64,000 nucleotides of DNA, from the NCBI GenBank assembly GCA_947044365.1, contig OX345636.1, forward strand, positions 20,872,548-20,936,547. The letters run 5' to 3'. Below the pieces are notes generated by a model that was not told the DNA's origin, ran no database searches, and was given only the letters and a program-made list of their open reading frames with translations. Each line of letters begins with the position of its first letter. The stretch's first letter is position 1. The position numbers and the translations under genes are program-made. Shown one piece after another: positions 63,201 through 64,000 of the stretch. Source of the DNA: Petrosia ficiformis (taxonomy: Eukaryota; Porifera; Demospongiae; Haplosclerida; Petrosiidae).

Positions 63201-63408
63201 AATGCATAACACAAATTGTATAAAAATAATTAATAGCAATTATTGTAGATTAAATACTTACCTACAGAAGAAGCTGTATTATCTTCAGCAATAAAATCAA
63301 TATTAAATGACGTTTTAAGTGTAGCACCAATAACTTCAGCACACACTTGTACAGTAACATCAGATTCAATCACATTATAAGTCCTGGAAGTGAATCTAAT
63401 TGTAGCAG
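54031..63408 (-). CDS. Partial upstream Calx-beta array (block IV)
   Basis: Eight phase-1 exons (63262-63408, 62963-63184, 62481-62612, 61721-61912, 61440-61562, 54484-54711, 54311-54433, 54031-54258) give D4, D5, D6 and D7 in frame. The 5' part lies beyond the window. After the last D7B I find no stop exon. It could be a truncated neighbouring gene, a gene whose last exon I failed to see, or the upstream part of one still larger gene splicing into 51135 or beyond. A 6.7-kb intron between D6A and D6B carries the decayed retroelement. Confidence 0.55.
54311..54433 (-). CDS. Block IV D7, A half
   Basis: 123 nt. VSFGFLTYSFSEGAGQSSG, ends ALSVTITGG. Confidence 0.87.
54484..54711 (-). CDS. Block IV D6, B half
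   Basis: 228 nt. GPGQQPDTVIISGVQVSNTV, ends ITITDDDG at GTGAG. Confidence 0.87.
54845..55437. repeat. hAT-like AAGCAC-rich sequence, left part
   Basis: Many GTGCTTAAGCAC/AAGCACAAGCAC words, continuing at 56027-56073 on the other side of the piggyBac-like insert. The right end, read on the minus strand, begins CAGGGATGGGGCAAGTACTT, a hAT-type terminus. I did not find the matching left terminus. Confidence 0.55.
55438..56026. mobile_element. piggyBac-like MITE
   Basis: 589 bp with inverted ends CCCTTACAGCACTGA / CCCTTAGAACACTGA (13 of 15 match), flanked by TTAA on both sides (55434-55437, 56027-56030), the piggyBac hallmark. The open frame running in from 55344 crosses the left TTAA, so it is not a gene. 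A perfect tRNA B box (GGTTCGAAGCC) lies on the minus strand at 55799-55809, without an A box that I can place. Confidence 0.8.
56027..56073 (-). mobile_element. hAT-like right terminus
   Basis: AGCACTTTTAAGCACAAGTACC...CCCCATCCCTG ends at 56073. The terminus CAGGGATGGGGC reads inward on the minus strand. Flanking gtattctg would be one copy of an 8-bp duplication; the other was not found. Confidence 0.5.
56152..58638 (+). pseudogene. Decayed non-LTR-type reverse transcriptase
   Basis: Reading in three frames: an N-terminal part (56152-56390), a frameshift near 56390, then the RT with CPGVRPIGIGETLRRIIGK, LLIDAANAFNSLNR, TQGDPLSMF and the catalytic YADD (about 57199). Stops fall at 56999, 57245 and 57560. 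After a frameshift near 58003 comes a CNGC...H...C zinc-finger-like element with RRHNELRDAIGDL, then LFDVRI, as in the zinc finger and restriction-like endonuclease end of R2/NeSL-type elements. A third frameshift near 58440 leads to WIRARLLFAILRATVLCLRG. More stops at 58185 and 58287. Dead copy; opposite strand to the host exons, inside the D6 intron of block IV. Confidence 0.8.
58729..58767 (+). repeat. (AAT)n tail
   Basis: Simple repeat about 90 bp after the end of the reverse transcriptase frame. It may be the 3' tail of the element; many non-LTR elements end in short tandem repeats. It also borders the P-59k palindrome. Confidence 0.7.
58772..59077. repeat. Giant palindrome P-59k
   Basis: Arms of about 130 bp (58772-58909 and 58936-59077) around a 25-30 bp loop. 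Landmarks: aaaatgtagggatgtcaaaa, gcatgcgaacaaggttgg, acccaaaattaaacaaacca. A few mismatches and small gaps. Truncated relatives at 5673-5890 and 38490-38650. Confidence 0.85.
59100..60870. repeat. Intron repeat shared by blocks II-IV
   Basis: Longest copy of a sequence also at 27050-27960 and 38660-40070. Read on the minus strand at 59401-59640 there is an 80-codon frame beginning YNYRDDIVRYYERRQC. I do not recognise it, and the block III copies do not keep it open. Confidence 0.6.
60905..61035. repeat. Hairpin with CCCCGAGG loop
   Basis: Stem CAGATTTATAATCACT... pairs with GTGATTATAAATCTG (about 60948-61001) around GAGCTC...GCCCCGAGG; outer stem taacacac...gtgttata. Same layout as 40920-41040 and 43205-43322. 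Confidence 0.72.
61265..61350. repeat. Nested palindrome, left two-thirds
   Basis: GGACCCGAGTTTTGTGTCC, GGATGCAATATAGCCCGAGACTGCGAGGACTATATCACATCC, GGACAC. The right outer arm is missing and replaced by (TA)n. Confidence 0.75.
61440..61562 (-). CDS. Block IV D6, A half
   Basis: 123 nt. FEFNAYNYSEDHGTVGDIRL, ends SLSVVVEGG at GTAAG. Confidence 0.87.
61721..61912 (-). CDS. Block IV D5, B half
   Basis: 192 nt. LELDKLFILGIRDPSPVGIG, ends VVGDDG: the first Asp of the usual DDDG ending is replaced by Gly, which could weaken a Ca2+ site. Confidence 0.87.
62143..62330 (+). repeat. CT-rich interspersed repeat, truncated copy 4
   Basis: Block IV orthologue of 16205-16590, cut after about 190 bp. Confidence 0.6.
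62481..62612 (-). CDS. Block IV D5, A half
   Basis: 132 nt. VEVRFDRNSATFSENGGNQS, ends TIYDVDT at GTGAG. Block II-like. Confidence 0.85.
62963..63184 (-). CDS. Block IV D4, B half
   Basis: 222 nt. FEDYRPTLNFIRFNHSQPGP, ends VVIEDDE with last base T (T|GTAAG), so the junction codon with D5A becomes TTT instead of GTT. Confidence 0.86.
63262..63408 (-). CDS. Block IV D4, A half
   Basis: 147 nt. ATIRFTSRTYNVIESDVTV, ends EDNTASSVG at GTAAG. Most upstream exon in the window. Confidence 0.87.
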
Positions 63409-63491
63409 CTATATATAGAATATAAAATAAATACTTGATAATCACAATTCAAAGGAATAGCTTTTTAAAATTGTATAGGCAAGTATTAAAA

Positions 63492-63640
63492 TAGTGTTGT
63501 TTTAGTTTGCCAAAAATTACTACTTTTAGTTATGCCTGGATTCTCAAACTTTTAGTTTAGTAATAGTTTAATTAACTAAAATAATATTAGGCTTACTAAA
63601 ATGGTTTTAGTTATAGTTATAGTTAACTAAAACAACACTA
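63492..63640. mobile_element. 149-bp MITE, block IV copy
   Basis: Ends TAGTGTTGTTTTAGTT / AACTAAAACAACACTA; orthologous in place and sequence to 30907-31064. Confidence 0.8.
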
Positions 63641-64000
63641 TTTTAAATATGTATAATTTTAAAATTTAAAACAAATAACATACATAACAATAATTACTGA
63701 TATGATGTGATAGAAATAATAATCACAATTTTGAACATTATCATGACACCAGGAAAAGGCAGTACCACATGTATCACCTTCAGCACCACTTTAGGTCTTA
63801 TCTAAACAACTATTAAGGCTAATATAGGACAAATGTTTTCTCTACTTAATATAGTTATTATAAGTATTTTTGTGCGTATCGTGCAGTAATGATAATAATA
63901 ACGAAGCTATTACTAGCGAAATAACGGCCTTTAGCCGTCATTTCACTAGGTTCTCGTAAAGTCATAATGTGTTATAGTCATAACGTAGTACGTTCTAAGC

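Noticed and set aside
1..64000. CRISPR-like array interpretation of the repeated Calx-beta exon units or nested palindromes
   Set aside because: Units are coding exons or palindromes of different spacing in a eukaryotic locus; no regular short repeat-spacer pattern.

Overview
The window looks like AT-rich nuclear DNA of an early-branching animal, most likely a demosponge. Coding sequence sits in small phase-1 exons split by AT-rich introns. The recognisable exons are almost all Calx-beta domain halves. One cysteine-rich exon carries an ECC...C..C motif that I associate with sponge secreted or Calx-beta proteins. The species call is inference.

All host coding exons found lie on the minus strand. 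The main gene runs from a signal-peptide exon at 51334 down to a stop at 7492. I assembled 47 exons by eye. They total 8364 nt and keep one open frame of 2787 residues: signal peptide, Cys-rich module, about 22 Calx-beta domains, one membrane segment and a 50-residue cytoplasmic tail with three tyrosines. Each Calx-beta domain is encoded by two exons (A half and B half), and every intron is phase 1. A second, partial gene or exon array (63408 to 54031) enters from beyond the right edge. No end exon was found for it.

The locus is a tandem array of one multi-exon block. Block III (51.3-37.7 kb) holds signal, Cys, D1, D2, D3, D4, D5 and a hybrid D6A/D7B. Block II (36.6-22.9 kb) holds D2-D6 plus three D7 units. 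Block I (21.6-7.5 kb) holds D3-D6, two D7 units, two terminal domains and the TM/tail exon. Block IV (63.4-54.0 kb) holds D4-D6 and one D7. Blocks differ by losses of 5' exons, losses of 3' exons and changes in D7 number. Sequence similarity between blocks is mosaic.

Introns and flanks are full of mobile and palindromic DNA. They include a Tigger/pogo-like element (14-15 kb), a 1-kb TIR element in a short intron (23.4-24.4 kb), two Crypton-type ORF remnants each next to a hairpin (40.3-41.0 and 43.2-43.8 kb), a 0.64-kb TIR element (42.1-42.7 kb), and a piggyBac-like MITE next to hAT-like sequence (55.4-56.1 kb). They also include a decayed YADD reverse transcriptase with an R2-like C-terminus (56.1-58.6 kb), tRNA-derived SINEs, several MITEs, and a striking family of nested palindromes with CG-rich loops. 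The first 7.4 kb holds no supportable gene. No RNA gene (other than SINE tRNA relics) and no CRISPR was seen.
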